64,000 nt of DNA from Lentimicrobiaceae bacterium (GTDB lineage: Bacteria; Bacteroidota; Bacteroidia; Bacteroidales; Lentimicrobiaceae), in the NCBI GenBank assembly GCA_020636745.1, contig JACJXH010000009.1:93325-157324 (forward strand), given 5' to 3'. The translations under genes were made by a program, and so were the position numbers. A model generated the notes under the pieces. That model made no database searches. It was not told where the DNA came from and was given only the letters and a program-made list of their open reading frames with translations. Positions 34,867 to 44,400 of this stretch are shown piece by piece. The stretch's first letter is position 1. Each line of letters starts with the position of its first letter.

Positions 34867-36984
34867 ATGAAAAAACTTTACTTTCTATTTGGATTGGTAT
34901 TCTGCACCTTGGTTGCTTTTTCACAAGAGGTTCTTCATGAAGATTTTAGTAATGGTCAGATGCCACCTGCAGGTTGGTCAATTGATGCTCAGGCAGGAAA
35001 CTGGAGCGTGTCACAAACGGCCAACGCCGGTGGACACTCTCCCGAAGCAAAAATGTCCTGGTCGCCACAATTTAATACAACTACCCGTTTGATTTCATCA
35101 TCAATTGACATGACCGGTCAGGATTTGCTTCTGTTACAGTTCAGGCACATGATTGACCATTATTCTGGCAATTATCAGATTGGAGTTGCCTACCGCGTAA
35201 ACGGAGGTGCTTGGACCAATGCCTGGACCAAAACAGTTACTACTTCTATCCCGGCAGAACTTGTGTATGTTCCCATTGCTGATGCAGCCATTAATAGCTC
35301 TGATTTTCAGTTCTGTATTTTCTTTAGTGGGAGCAGTTATAATATCAACAGCTGGTATCTTGATGATATCATCCTCACTATTCCGGCTGAACTTGATGCT
35401 TCGCTTGCGGAGATCAATGTACCTACTTATTTTTTGGGTAGTAAAGATGTAAAAGGGAAAATAACGAATAAAGGTGCTACAGTTATTAACTCTTTTAAGT
35501 TTGCATGGCAATTGGGCGATGGTGAAATTCATGAAAATTCTGTTGTGGGACAGAATCTTGTGCTTGGTGGATCTTATAATTTTACCAGTACAACCCAGGT
35601 TTCGGGCGAACCGGGTAGTTATGTGCTGAAAGTCTGGGTTACTGATGTAAATGGTATTACCGGGGCTGATGATGTACCTGAAAATGATACATTGTCAAAA
35701 TCGATTGGAATTCCTACCCAATCAGTTGCCAGAAAGCCTTTATTCGAAGAGTTTACCAGTTCAACCTGTGCTCCATGTGCCTCTTTCAATAATGGCGTTT
35801 TCAATCCATTTGTGGCTGCTCACGGCGACGAGATTGTACTTGTTAAGTATCAGATGAACTGGCCCGGTGCCGGAGACCCATACTATACAGCAGAAGGCGG
35901 ACAGCGAAGAACCTATTATGGTGTAAATGCCGTGCCACAGCTATTTGTTGATGGTAAAAATACTTCTACCAATTCAACCGGCGTCAATACGGCTTTTAAT
36001 AATTCTCTGGCTAATCCTGCCTTTGCCGAAATTTCAGGTTATTATACCATTTCGGGTAATGAAGTGGCACTTGATGCAAGTTTGGTTGCTTACACTAATA
36101 TTACCAATGCCAGCTTATTTGTGGTTATTTTTGAAGGTATTACTACTGAAAATCATGCTACCAATGGTGAAACTGAGTTTCATCATGTGATGATGCGGAT
36201 TCTGCCTGATGGAAATGGAAGCACGGTTGAACTTCAAAGTGGTGTCCCCATGGCGATTAGTCATGTTGTTGATATGACAGGCACGAATGTTGAAGAAATG
36301 GAAGATCTTCAGGTAGCTATTTTCTTGCAGGATAATGAAACCCAGGAAATTTTTCAGGCAGCTTATGCAACGCTTTCCGGTGCACTTATTAGTCTGACTC
36401 CTGCCAATAATACTACCGAAGTTCTGATTGATCAGCCCTTAAATATTGGTTTCAGTGCTCCTGTCAGATTGATTGGTGGTGAAGAACTTACCAATGACAA
36501 TGCCGCTACAGTTGTAACCCTTGAAGAGGCTGATAGCAAAGGTGTGGCTGTTCCGTTTACTGCAGAAGTCAATGAATCAAAAACAGCCATCACCATTACT
36601 CCGGTTGAGAACCTGCAGATGAGTACTGCTTACATTTTAACCGTTAGCCCTGTTGAGAATTACAATGGGTTGGCTACCTACGAAGCTGTTTCGCACTTTT
36701 CTACACAAACCAATGTTGGTGTCCTATCACCCGATAAGGCAAAAGTGGCTATCTATCCTAACCCGGCAGTTGATCAGCTTCATGTGATGCTGAATGCCGA
36801 ACTCGGAAAGATTCAGTCTGTCTTGGTTTATAACTCAAATGGAGCTGTGATGTCAGCTGTTCAATTTGATGTTCTGAGCTCAGGCAATTTAAAAGTGGAT
36901 GTAAATTCACTTTCTTCTGGGCTTTATCTGATGAAGGTTGTGGGAACAGAAGGCTCAGCCTCTGCTGCCTTTGTGGTGAAATAA
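34867..36984 (+). CDS. T9SS-secreted Omp28-like protein with choice-of-anchor, Omp28 and Ig-like domains
   Basis: 705 aa. After a signal peptide (ending AFSQ) comes a choice-of-anchor J-like domain (HEDFSNGQMPPAGWSID...), then a CARDB-like beta domain, then an Omp28-type thioredoxin-like region (EEFTSSTCAPCASFNNG...YGVNAVPQLFVDG) with a CAPC pair as in thiol oxidoreductases, then a bacterial Ig-like domain (LTPANNTTEVLIDQPLNIGFSAP), and a T9SS type A sorting domain (AIYPNPAVDQLHVML ... GLYLMKV). So a thiol-active-looking domain is shipped to the cell surface. Redox activity is inferred from CxxC only. Ends at a strong terminator. Confidence 0.85.
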   Translation: MKKLYFLFGLVFCTLVAFSQEVLHEDFSNGQMPPAGWSIDAQAGNWSVSQTANAGGHSPEAKMSWSPQFNTTTRLISSSIDMTGQDLLLLQFRHMIDHYSGNYQIGVAYRVNGGAWTNAWTKTVTTSIPAELVYVPIADAAINSSDFQFCIFFSGSSYNINSWYLDDIILTIPAELDASLAEINVPTYFLGSKDVKGKITNKGATVINSFKFAWQLGDGEIHENSVVGQNLVLGGSYNFTSTTQVSGEPGSYVLKVWVTDVNGITGADDVPENDTLSKSIGIPTQSVARKPLFEEFTSSTCAPCASFNNGVFNPFVAAHGDEIVLVKYQMNWPGAGDPYYTAEGGQRRTYYGVNAVPQLFVDGKNTSTNSTGVNTAFNNSLANPAFAEISGYYTISGNEVALDASLVAYTNITNASLFVVIFEGITTENHATNGETEFHHVMMRILPDGNGSTVELQSGVPMAISHVVDMTGTNVEEMEDLQVAIFLQDNETQEIFQAAYATLSGALISLTPANNTTEVLIDQPLNIGFSAPVRLIGGEELTNDNAATVVTLEEADSKGVAVPFTAEVNESKTAITITPVENLQMSTAYILTVSPVENYNGLATYEAVSHFSTQTNVGVLSPDKAKVAIYPNPAVDQLHVMLNAELGKIQSVLVYNSNGAVMSAVQFDVLSSGNLKVDVNSLSSGLYLMKVVGTEGSASAAFVVK

Positions 36985-37005
36985 TCAAATTTTGATAAAT
37001 AAGGG

Positions 37006-37041
37006 AAAGCCTGGTTTTAAAAAGAAGCCAGGCTTTTTTTT
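37006..37041 (+). terminator. Terminator after the Omp28-like gene
   Basis: AAAGCCTGG at 37006-37014 pairs with CCAGGCTTT at 37028-37036, followed by a T-run. It also sits just before the stop of the convergent MFS gene. Confidence 0.88.
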
Positions 37042-37047
37042 GTGATT

Positions 37048-38301
37048 TTAAAGCTGGCTGACCGCCATTTTAATGACGGGAAGTTTACGATAGAAAAATA
37101 AAGTGGCAACCAGGCATAATACTCCAGCAATGCCAACCGTCACCTGAACGCTTGTTATTTCAGCCAGCCAACCCATGGTGAGGCTTCCCAAAGGTGTAAT
37201 TCCCATAAAAGACATGCTGTATAAAGCTACAATTCTTCCTCGCATGTCATCTTTTACCATGGTTTGCAATAAAGTGTTGCTTGAGGCGAACTCAACTACC
37301 ATTCCAAAACCGGCCACTGCCAGTATGAGCAGGGAGAAGGTCAGATTCACTGAAACGGAGAACAGAATTAACCCAATGCTGAACATTCCTGCTGAAATAA
37401 AGATAATCAGAGGGATGCCGCTGAGCGATCGGCGGGTGGCCAGAAACAAGGCTCCTGTTAAGGCGCCGGCTCCGATAGCTCCGATTAGATATCCGAGCGT
37501 TTGCGCATCTCCGTTGAGTACTTCGCGGGCAAATACCGGCATAAATACCTGAAATGGCAATCCCAGGAAACTGGTAGTAAATACCATTACCAAAAGAAAC
37601 CGGATAGGTAAAACCTTGAATGCATAACCAAAGCCGCTCATTAAATCATTCCAGATAGCCTGATGTTTACCCTGACTGGTAGCAGATTCGACCTTCATGG
37701 CCAGCAGCGAAGCGATTACTGCCAGGTAGCTGAGCCCGTTTACAAGAAAGCAAATGCCTTCACCTGATAATGCAATAAGCAAACCGCCAATTGGTGGACC
37801 CGCAAATCGGGCGGTATTGAAAAGTGTTGAGTTTAATGCAATGGCGTTTTGCAGATCTTTTTTGTCGGTAACCATATTCACCAGAAAAGCATGCCTGAAA
37901 GGTGTATCAAAGGCAACTGAAATGCCATTCATAACAGCCGACAGAATGATATGCCATACCTGTATTCTTCCGCTGAAAATTAACAGCGATACGCCAATGG
38001 CGATAAGCATTGATATTGTTTGCGTGGTAATCAGCACTTTGCGGCGGTCAATCCTGTCGGCAAATACTCCGGCCAGCGGGGTAATAACCAGGGAGGGTAT
38101 CTGCCCTGCAAAGCCTACTATGCCCAGTAAAAGAGCTGAACCGGTAAGTTTATATACCAGCCATCCAAGCGCAATATTCTGAATCCAGTTACCCGGAAGT
38201 GAAATCATCTGACCAAAGAAATAAAGCCGGTAATTTCTATGCCGCAGCGACCTGATAGTATTCAGTGGCCATGCACTGGAAAAATGATGAAGTCCATTCA
38301 A
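37048..38301 (-). CDS. MFS transporter (EntS/MFS-3-like exporter)
   Basis: 417 aa with twelve predicted membrane helices. The N-terminus LRHRNYRLYFFGQMISLPGNWIQNIALGWLVY and the loop 2-3 motif GVFADRIDRRKVL are typical of the major facilitator drug/siderophore exporter group. Substrate unknown. There is no ATG before the first membrane helix: a TTG at 38301 is used, and the -7 element TAATTTTG just upstream fits a short leader. Confidence in the family is high, in the substrate nil. Confidence 0.85.
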   Translation of the reverse strand: MNGLHHFSSAWPLNTIRSLRHRNYRLYFFGQMISLPGNWIQNIALGWLVYKLTGSALLLGIVGFAGQIPSLVITPLAGVFADRIDRRKVLITTQTISMLIAIGVSLLIFSGRIQVWHIILSAVMNGISVAFDTPFRHAFLVNMVTDKKDLQNAIALNSTLFNTARFAGPPIGGLLIALSGEGICFLVNGLSYLAVIASLLAMKVESATSQGKHQAIWNDLMSGFGYAFKVLPIRFLLVMVFTTSFLGLPFQVFMPVFAREVLNGDAQTLGYLIGAIGAGALTGALFLATRRSLSGIPLIIFISAGMFSIGLILFSVSVNLTFSLLILAVAGFGMVVEFASSNTLLQTMVKDDMRGRIVALYSMSFMGITPLGSLTMGWLAEITSVQVTVGIAGVLCLVATLFFYRKLPVIKMAVSQL

Positions 38302-38321
38302 CGAAATATGATTTTATCAGA

Positions 38322-38329
38322 CAAAATTA
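38322..38329 (-). promoter_or_regulatory. -7 promoter element for the MFS gene
   Basis: On the minus strand this reads TAATTTTG, 20 nt before the TTG start. Supports the TTG start. Confidence 0.4.
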
Positions 38330-38529
38330 GATATTATACTTACAGGCCGATGTGATTATTGTGAATAAGTGGCATGATTTCCGGCAAAATTTTTGATAAG
38401 AGAGTGAATAATGCTGATAACTGTAATTTTAAAACAAACGGGTGGACTTATTATCCGGTTATTTTTACTGTTCATCGGTTGATTAACGCCTTTCACCGTT
38501 TATTAATTTATCCGGTGTTTTTTACATGA

Positions 38530-38537
38530 TACTTTTG
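38530..38537 (+). promoter_or_regulatory. -7 promoter element for the small barrel gene
   Basis: TACTTTTG, 20 nt before the ATG at 38558. No -33 TTG at the usual distance. Confidence 0.4.
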
Positions 38538-38557
38538 CATAAGAAAATGATGTGTTT

Positions 38558-39217
38558 ATGAAGCGGAAAATTACATCTTTGATTGTTGCGTTATTTCTGA
38601 TGGGCGCAACAGGTTCAGCCCAAACAAGCCCTTATGGCGAAAACGGTGATTTTCAAACAGTTTTTGGTCGTCATTCAGGAGCTCTCGGAGGGTATGTTTC
38701 ATTGGGGCTGGGGAATACCCTCTTGAATGACAACAATGCGTTGCTTGGTCAAATGAGGCTGGCAGTGAGGCTTGATCACAGCCTTTCATTGGGTATCGCC
38801 GGAGCTGGCTTTACCGACTGGATTTATGGTGTAAATGAAGACAGGCCTGATTGGAGCCCCGATGGTTACAATATACAGGGAGGTTATGGCGGATTGTTTA
38901 TTGAGCCGGTATTTGCCCCCCGATTTCCCGTGCATCTGGCCTTTCCGATTGTTTTTGGCGTAGGCGGAGTTGTGTTTACCGAAGAGAATGACAACTGGGA
39001 TAACTGGGATGACAACGCTAATTTTTATGTACTTGACAGGGATGTATTTTTTGTAATTGAGCCGGGAGTTGAGCTTGAATTTAACCTTTCGCCTTTTATC
39101 CGTATGGGTACAGGAGTAAATTACCGGTTTACAAGTATGGTTGAGATTGATCGCCGCAATGAACATTTGCTCAATGGGGCATCGGTGTTTATAAATGTTA
39201 AAGCCGGAATTTTCTGA
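38558..39217 (+). CDS. Small outer-membrane beta-barrel protein
   Basis: 219 aa with a signal peptide ending GSAQ. The mature protein has alternating strands with aromatic residues (SGALGGYVSLGLGNTLL, YRFTSMVEIDRR) and ends in a strand (GASVFINVKAGIF) typical of outer-membrane barrels with a terminal Phe. An acidic Asp-rich loop (NDNWDNWDDNANF) lies between strands. No named family recognised. The ATG at 38558 is used: the longer frame starts with GTG at 38552. Confidence 0.68.
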   Translation: MKRKITSLIVALFLMGATGSAQTSPYGENGDFQTVFGRHSGALGGYVSLGLGNTLLNDNNALLGQMRLAVRLDHSLSLGIAGAGFTDWIYGVNEDRPDWSPDGYNIQGGYGGLFIEPVFAPRFPVHLAFPIVFGVGGVVFTEENDNWDNWDDNANFYVLDRDVFFVIEPGVELEFNLSPFIRMGTGVNYRFTSMVEIDRRNEHLLNGASVFINVKAGIF

Positions 39218-39304
39218 CCATGACATCAACAGCGGATCAATGGCCCGTTTCATGCTATGATTAAATTTATTAGATAAAATTACAACGCCAATCAACAGAA
39301 CAAG

Positions 39305-39913
39305 ATGTTAAGAAATTCCGAAATCTCAGGCTTGTGCACTCCTGCAAGTGCCTACTCTTTTGAAACTGTAACCCATCAAAAGCGGAACGACTCATTGTAC
39401 CGACAGATTATGAACAGTGCGCAATTCAGGCCCGGTGAAATCGTGCTGGAACTAAATGCTCTTTCTGGTGCAGGTCAGGGCTTTTTAGCCAGTATTAACC
39501 TTGTCAATGCCAATCCTTTGGGAGGCCTGCCTTTGCTTGTGGAACTCAGCCGTACAGAGGTGAAAGAGATAAGTGAGATTGCAGAGGTTAAGCTGAATGG
39601 AACTGATGAATCATTTGATGCAGTAATTCTGATGGGTGTTTTTAATCAACTGGCTTTTCAGGCTGATGCAGTGAAGAGAATAGCAGGAATGGTTTACCCG
39701 CACGGAAGACTAATCATTGCTGATCAATGGTTTCGCAAAGCAGGCCCAATGCTGGCCAGCCTTTTGGAATCATATAGGCGAAAAGGTGAAATCAGGATTT
39801 ATTCTCCTTCATTTGTAAGCAGGGTGCTGAGAAGTTCAGGCTTCAGCCACATTGCCACATGGCCGGCAGGTGCCACCAATTTCTTTTGCATCGCTTCATC
39901 ACAAAACAATTAA
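39305..39913 (+). CDS. Methyltransferase-like protein with degenerate SAM motif
   Basis: 202 aa. The fold pattern resembles class I SAM methyltransferases: IVLELNALSGAGQGFL where motif I would be, FDAVILMGVFNQL in place of motif IV, and HGRLIIADQWFRKAG for motif V. The Gly-rich loop is degenerate (no ExGxGxG), so activity is doubtful; it may be a pseudo-enzyme that pairs with the next protein. The next gene starts 2 nt after the stop, so they are co-translated. Confidence 0.6.
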   Translation: MLRNSEISGLCTPASAYSFETVTHQKRNDSLYRQIMNSAQFRPGEIVLELNALSGAGQGFLASINLVNANPLGGLPLLVELSRTEVKEISEIAEVKLNGTDESFDAVILMGVFNQLAFQADAVKRIAGMVYPHGRLIIADQWFRKAGPMLASLLESYRRKGEIRIYSPSFVSRVLRSSGFSHIATWPAGATNFFCIASSQNN

Positions 39914-39915
39914 GC

Positions 39916-40701
39916 ATGTATCCTTCCCTTGATATTGACGGATTGATTGATCCTGTAACGCATGAACCCCTGACCATGGGGAAGGGTTTTTTATTTAATC
40001 CCTCAACCGGCGATAAGTATTATATCAATAGCGGCATACCTGTTTTTTTACCTGAAAATCAGATGACGGGCGACAACCTGAAATACTCCAGGTTTTATGA
40101 TAAAATAAGTATGTTTTACCGTGTTTCTTCCATCGTTTATTGCTGGATTAAAGGAACTACGGAGAAGAAAGTGAAGAAACTATACCTTGACTTGCTGGAG
40201 ATTAAACCAGGAGATCGTGTACTGGAAGTGGGCATTGGCTCGGCAGATAATCTGGTTTACCTTGAACGCAAAGCAGGTTATACAGGAGTCGATATTTCAT
40301 TCGGTATGCTCACCATGGCCAGAAAGCTTATCAAGCGCCTTAAAATCAAAGCTGAACTTTTTCAGGCAGAAGCTGAGCACCTTCCTTTTCGTGATCAAAG
40401 TTTTGATGTTGTGTTTCATGTAGGTGGCATTAACTTTTTTAACGATAAACAAAAAGCACTTCACGAAATGATACGGGTGGCTATGCCGGGCTCGCGTTTG
40501 CTTATTGTTGATGAAACAGAGTCTATGGTAATCAATACTTACCAAAGAAATCCGTTTTCCAGAAATCTTTATCAACTGGCCGACCGGGATCTCTCGGTGC
40601 CTGTTCACTTATTGCCCCCGGGGATGAAAGAAATTGAAGTCCGGTACTTTTTCGACCAGAAAATTTATTGTCTGACCTTCAGAAAGCCGCTAAACCCATG
40701 A
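39916..40701 (+). CDS. Class I SAM methyltransferase with Trm112-like N-terminus
   Basis: 261 aa. Residues 1-55 resemble the Trm112-like small domain (LIDPVTHEPLTM...NPSTGDKYYINSGIPVFLPE), but the zinc cysteines are replaced, so no metal site. Then a methyltransferase domain with DRVLEVGIGSADNLVYLE (motif I), TGVDISFGML, AEHLPFRDQSFDVVFHVG and PGSRLLIVDE. Substrate unknown. The ATG at 39916 follows the previous stop by 2 nt; the longer frame to 39859 overlaps the upstream gene. A GNAT gene follows 1 nt after its stop. Confidence 0.82.
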   Translation: MYPSLDIDGLIDPVTHEPLTMGKGFLFNPSTGDKYYINSGIPVFLPENQMTGDNLKYSRFYDKISMFYRVSSIVYCWIKGTTEKKVKKLYLDLLEIKPGDRVLEVGIGSADNLVYLERKAGYTGVDISFGMLTMARKLIKRLKIKAELFQAEAEHLPFRDQSFDVVFHVGGINFFNDKQKALHEMIRVAMPGSRLLIVDETESMVINTYQRNPFSRNLYQLADRDLSVPVHLLPPGMKEIEVRYFFDQKIYCLTFRKPLNP

Positions 40702-40702
40702 T

Positions 40703-41299
40703 ATGTATACAGCTTATGCTAATGATAAGGATAGACAGCTAACTCAGGATGATGAAAAGTTATCGTATATGAAAACGCCTGAAGGTTTGATAATAAGACC
40801 CGAATTACCGGGTGATTATGCCGCTATTACTCACCTGATTCATGCCGCCTATGGTCGGTCAAACGAGGGTAATCTTGTTGAAGATTTGCGCCATAACCCA
40901 CAGTTTATCAGTGGATTTTCACTGGTTGCCGTGCTTCATAAATTAATAGTAGGACATTTGCTGCTGTTCCCTGTTTTTGTCAGGAATGCCGGGTTGGTTT
41001 TTCGAAGTCTTGCACTTTCACCATTTTCAGTGTTGCCTGAATTTCAGCGAAATGGAGTGGGAGCCGCACTTGTGGTGTCAGCACTGGATGAGGCTAAATC
41101 GGGAAAATTTGGTTCAGTCGTGGCCTGGGGCTCCCGCAATTATTATCCGGCACTGGGCTTTGTGCCAGCTTCTCATTATCACATCTATCCCCCTTTTGAG
41201 GTGCCCGGTCATGTTTTTTTTGCAGTTGAATTGTTTGCTGGCGGTCTGAAGGACGTAAGTGGCAAGATTGAATTTCCACCCGAATTTTTTGCCTTTTGA
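40703..41299 (+). CDS. GNAT N-acetyltransferase, YhbS-like
   Basis: 198 aa. The GNAT core has IRPELPGDYAAITHLIHAAYG at the start, LALSPFSVLPEFQRNGVGAALV (acetyl-CoA motif A with QxxGxG) and the YYPALGFVPA motif typical of the YhbS group. It acetylates an unknown small molecule or protein. It is the third gene in the methyltransferase operon. An internal ATG at 40769 is a possible alternative start (MKTPEG), but the upstream ATG follows the previous stop by 1 nt, which favours it. Confidence 0.8.
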   Translation: MYTAYANDKDRQLTQDDEKLSYMKTPEGLIIRPELPGDYAAITHLIHAAYGRSNEGNLVEDLRHNPQFISGFSLVAVLHKLIVGHLLLFPVFVRNAGLVFRSLALSPFSVLPEFQRNGVGAALVVSALDEAKSGKFGSVVAWGSRNYYPALGFVPASHYHIYPPFEVPGHVFFAVELFAGGLKDVSGKIEFPPEFFAF

Positions 41300-41486
41300 A
41301 GTTTTATTTTTTGAATAAATCCGGCATATCAAATGCCAGCCGTTCAATTAACATCTGTGTAAATTTTAAAAACCCCGGCTCAACAGAAGATGTATATTGA
41401 ATGGTATTGTTAATTTTATACGGATACTTGTGAATTTCTCTAAATTCATGTAGGTTTGAGGTGTAAAGATTTATGCACAACATCTT

Positions 41487-44400
41487 ATGGTTCTTAACCC
41501 AATATTAAAATTTTTACGCGACCTGGGTACTTTCAACGAGGATAAGGAATTTATCCGTTACCGCGAAAGTAATATACGTAGCATTTTTACACTGGTCACG
41601 GCTATAGGGGTTACCTCATTTCTGTTGTTTCATTTTATCGATTTACTGAATGATAATCCGGTAGCTTCGACCTTATTCCGGATCAGGATTTTTGCTTCAG
41701 CTTTACTCATTGTTAATCTTATACTTGCCCTTACAACCCGCTATCATTACCGCTTAAAATTTTTTGTTGTTGCGGGCTTCTATATGGCCATGGGGGCGAG
41801 TGCACTTATTGCTCACTTTACCGGGTCAGCGTCAGGTTGGTACTGGAGTGCTCCTGTTTTGCTTCTTATTGTGTGGTTTGCCTTTATTCCGTTCAGGTTC
41901 TCGCGACAAGTGATTCACGGTTTTGCTTTTATGGTTCTTTACGCGGCCATTCTCTGGTTTTTGTCTGGCAGTTCTTTTCAGCCACTCAGATTTGCAGGTA
42001 CCATATTTTTACTGCCCCTGTTCTTTGGCATTGGGGTGTTCCTGGCATTTTCGGCCAATCAGGCTGCTGCCGGTGTTTTTTTAGCAAGAAAAGCCGCGCG
42101 TACCAGCGATGACAGATACCGGATTCTGACTGAACATATGCAGGATGTTGTCTGGACTTTGGATTTGAAAACTTTCAGGTTTTCATTTGTAAGCCCTTCA
42201 GTTGAAAAACTGCTGGGATTTACTTCAGAAGAAATGCTTCGTATGTCATTTGCCCGGTCTTTTACATCCGCAAGCACAGCTCAGGTGCACCAAATACTTG
42301 AAGGAGTGGTGAAGGATTATAAAGGTGGTAAAGATGTTTCATCTGTTTCGTTGGGCGAACTTGAGCAGATTTGCCGTAATGGCTCAACCATTTGGGTTGA
42401 AGTAGCTGCAACGCTTATAACCGGTGAAAATGGCGAACTGGTTGAAATGCTTGGCGTGTCAAGAAATATTTCGTCGCGGCGCCAGGCTGAACAGGCATTG
42501 CGCGAATCGGAAGAGAAATACCGCACTCTGATCAATCAGGCAAACGATGGTATTTTTATCACCCAGCAGGGCGTTTTTAGGTTTGTCAACCAGGCGTTTT
42601 GCGACATTACTGAGTATACCTCTGAAGAGCTTTATGGCAAGCCTTTTATTGAATTGATTGCTGATGAAGAAAAAGACAGGCTTGCCGAAATTCACCGTAA
42701 ACGCATGGTCGGCGAAAAAGTGCCCTCTATGTATTCTACCATTGGTATTGCAAAGTCAGGCCGCAGGGTAAATCTTGAGTTTAACAGCAGCAGCATTCAG
42801 CTTGACGGTAAGCCGGCTTCCTTCGTTATTATGCGCGATAGTACTGAACAGGTAAAGTCGGCCAACCTTATCCGCGAAAGCGAAGAAAAATACCGGTTTT
42901 TGGTTGAAAGAGCCAACGACGGAATCGTTATTCTGCAAAACGGGCAGGTGAAGTTTATGAACCAGATGATGGCCAATATTCTGGGATATTCAGTTGAAAG
43001 TATGATCAATACATCCTTTATCAGTTATATTGCTCCTGATGAAAAGGAAAAAATTATAAGCTTCTACAACAAAAGACAGAAGGGCGATGCCTTGCCTCAG
43101 ATTTATGAAACAGTGCTGGTACATAAAAACGGCACCCTCAAACCTGTTGAGCTCAATGATGGAATTATCAGCTTTAACGGTGCCGAAGCTACACAAACTT
43201 ATATCCGTGATATAACGGAGCGTAAAGTGGCTGAAAAGGCTTTGATTGAAAGCGAACAGCGCTATGCCCTGGCCGTTGAAGGCGTAAACGAGGGGATTTT
43301 CGATTGGGATCTGAATACCAATGAAGTTTATTTTTCCAACAATTACAAAGCAATTCTGGGTTATGAACCTGATGAAATGCAAAATAGCCTTCATGAATGG
43401 GAGTCAAGGATTCATCCTGCCGATAAGGATATGGTTATCAAGGCTAACCGCGACTTTATTGAAGGGAAAAGTGCAGTTTATCATCCCGAATACAGGCTTA
43501 AGCATCAGAACGGGACATACCGATGGATACTTTCCCGGGGTGTTTGTTTGCGCGATGCCGATGGTAAAGCTTATCGGATGGCCGGTTCGCATATGGACAT
43601 TACTGACAGGCGCAAATCAGAAGAGCGTCTGCGCGAAAGCGAAGAACGTTACAGAAGTATTTTCAATACAGCTGCTGATGCTATTTTTCTTATCGACAAG
43701 AAAAACGGGAACATTATTGATGTTAACCAGCCGGCAAGCCGCATTTACGGATACACCACCGATGAATTGCTTACCATGCACATCGGACAGCTGGCTGATG
43801 AGCCTGATGATACCCTTGAAGTGCTGAATGAGCATAACCGGTTTCATTATGTTCCGCTGCGCAATTCAAAGCGAAAGGATGGTGAAGTGGTGATGGTCGA
43901 AATTTCATCAAGCTATTTTGAAATGGAGGGCCGTCCTTTTGTTATTGCCATGGTGCATGATGTAACCCAGCGTAAAAAAGCCGAAGAAGCCTTGCGAGAG
44001 AGCGAAACCAAATTTCGCGAAATTACCGATTTGCTGCCACAGCTCATTTATGAGCTTGACAATAAGGGTATGGTTACTTTTCTTAATCGTACCGGTAAAG
44101 AAATGTTTGGCATAACCGAAGCGCGCATTCGCGAAGGACTGAATGCGACTTCACTGGTTGTACCTGAGCAAAGAACCCGGCTTTTGCAAAATTTTTCGGC
44201 TGTGCTTAGCCTGAATTATGGTGAGTTGGAAAATGAATACACTGGTTTGCGGGCCGACGGAAGTACTTTTCCCATGCTTATTTACGGCTCGGCAGTGCTT
44301 CGTAACGGACAGGTGACCGGAAACCGGGGAATTGTGATTGACATTACCGACCGTAAAAATGCTGAAGAAGAGTTGCGTCGCATGAATGAAAGGCTGATGC

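Noticed and set aside
38302..38557. Possible regulatory repeats in the MFS/barrel intergenic region (CGGTTATT- and CCGTTTATT-like stretches)
   Set aside because: Similarity is loose, with few matching bases beyond A/T-rich context.
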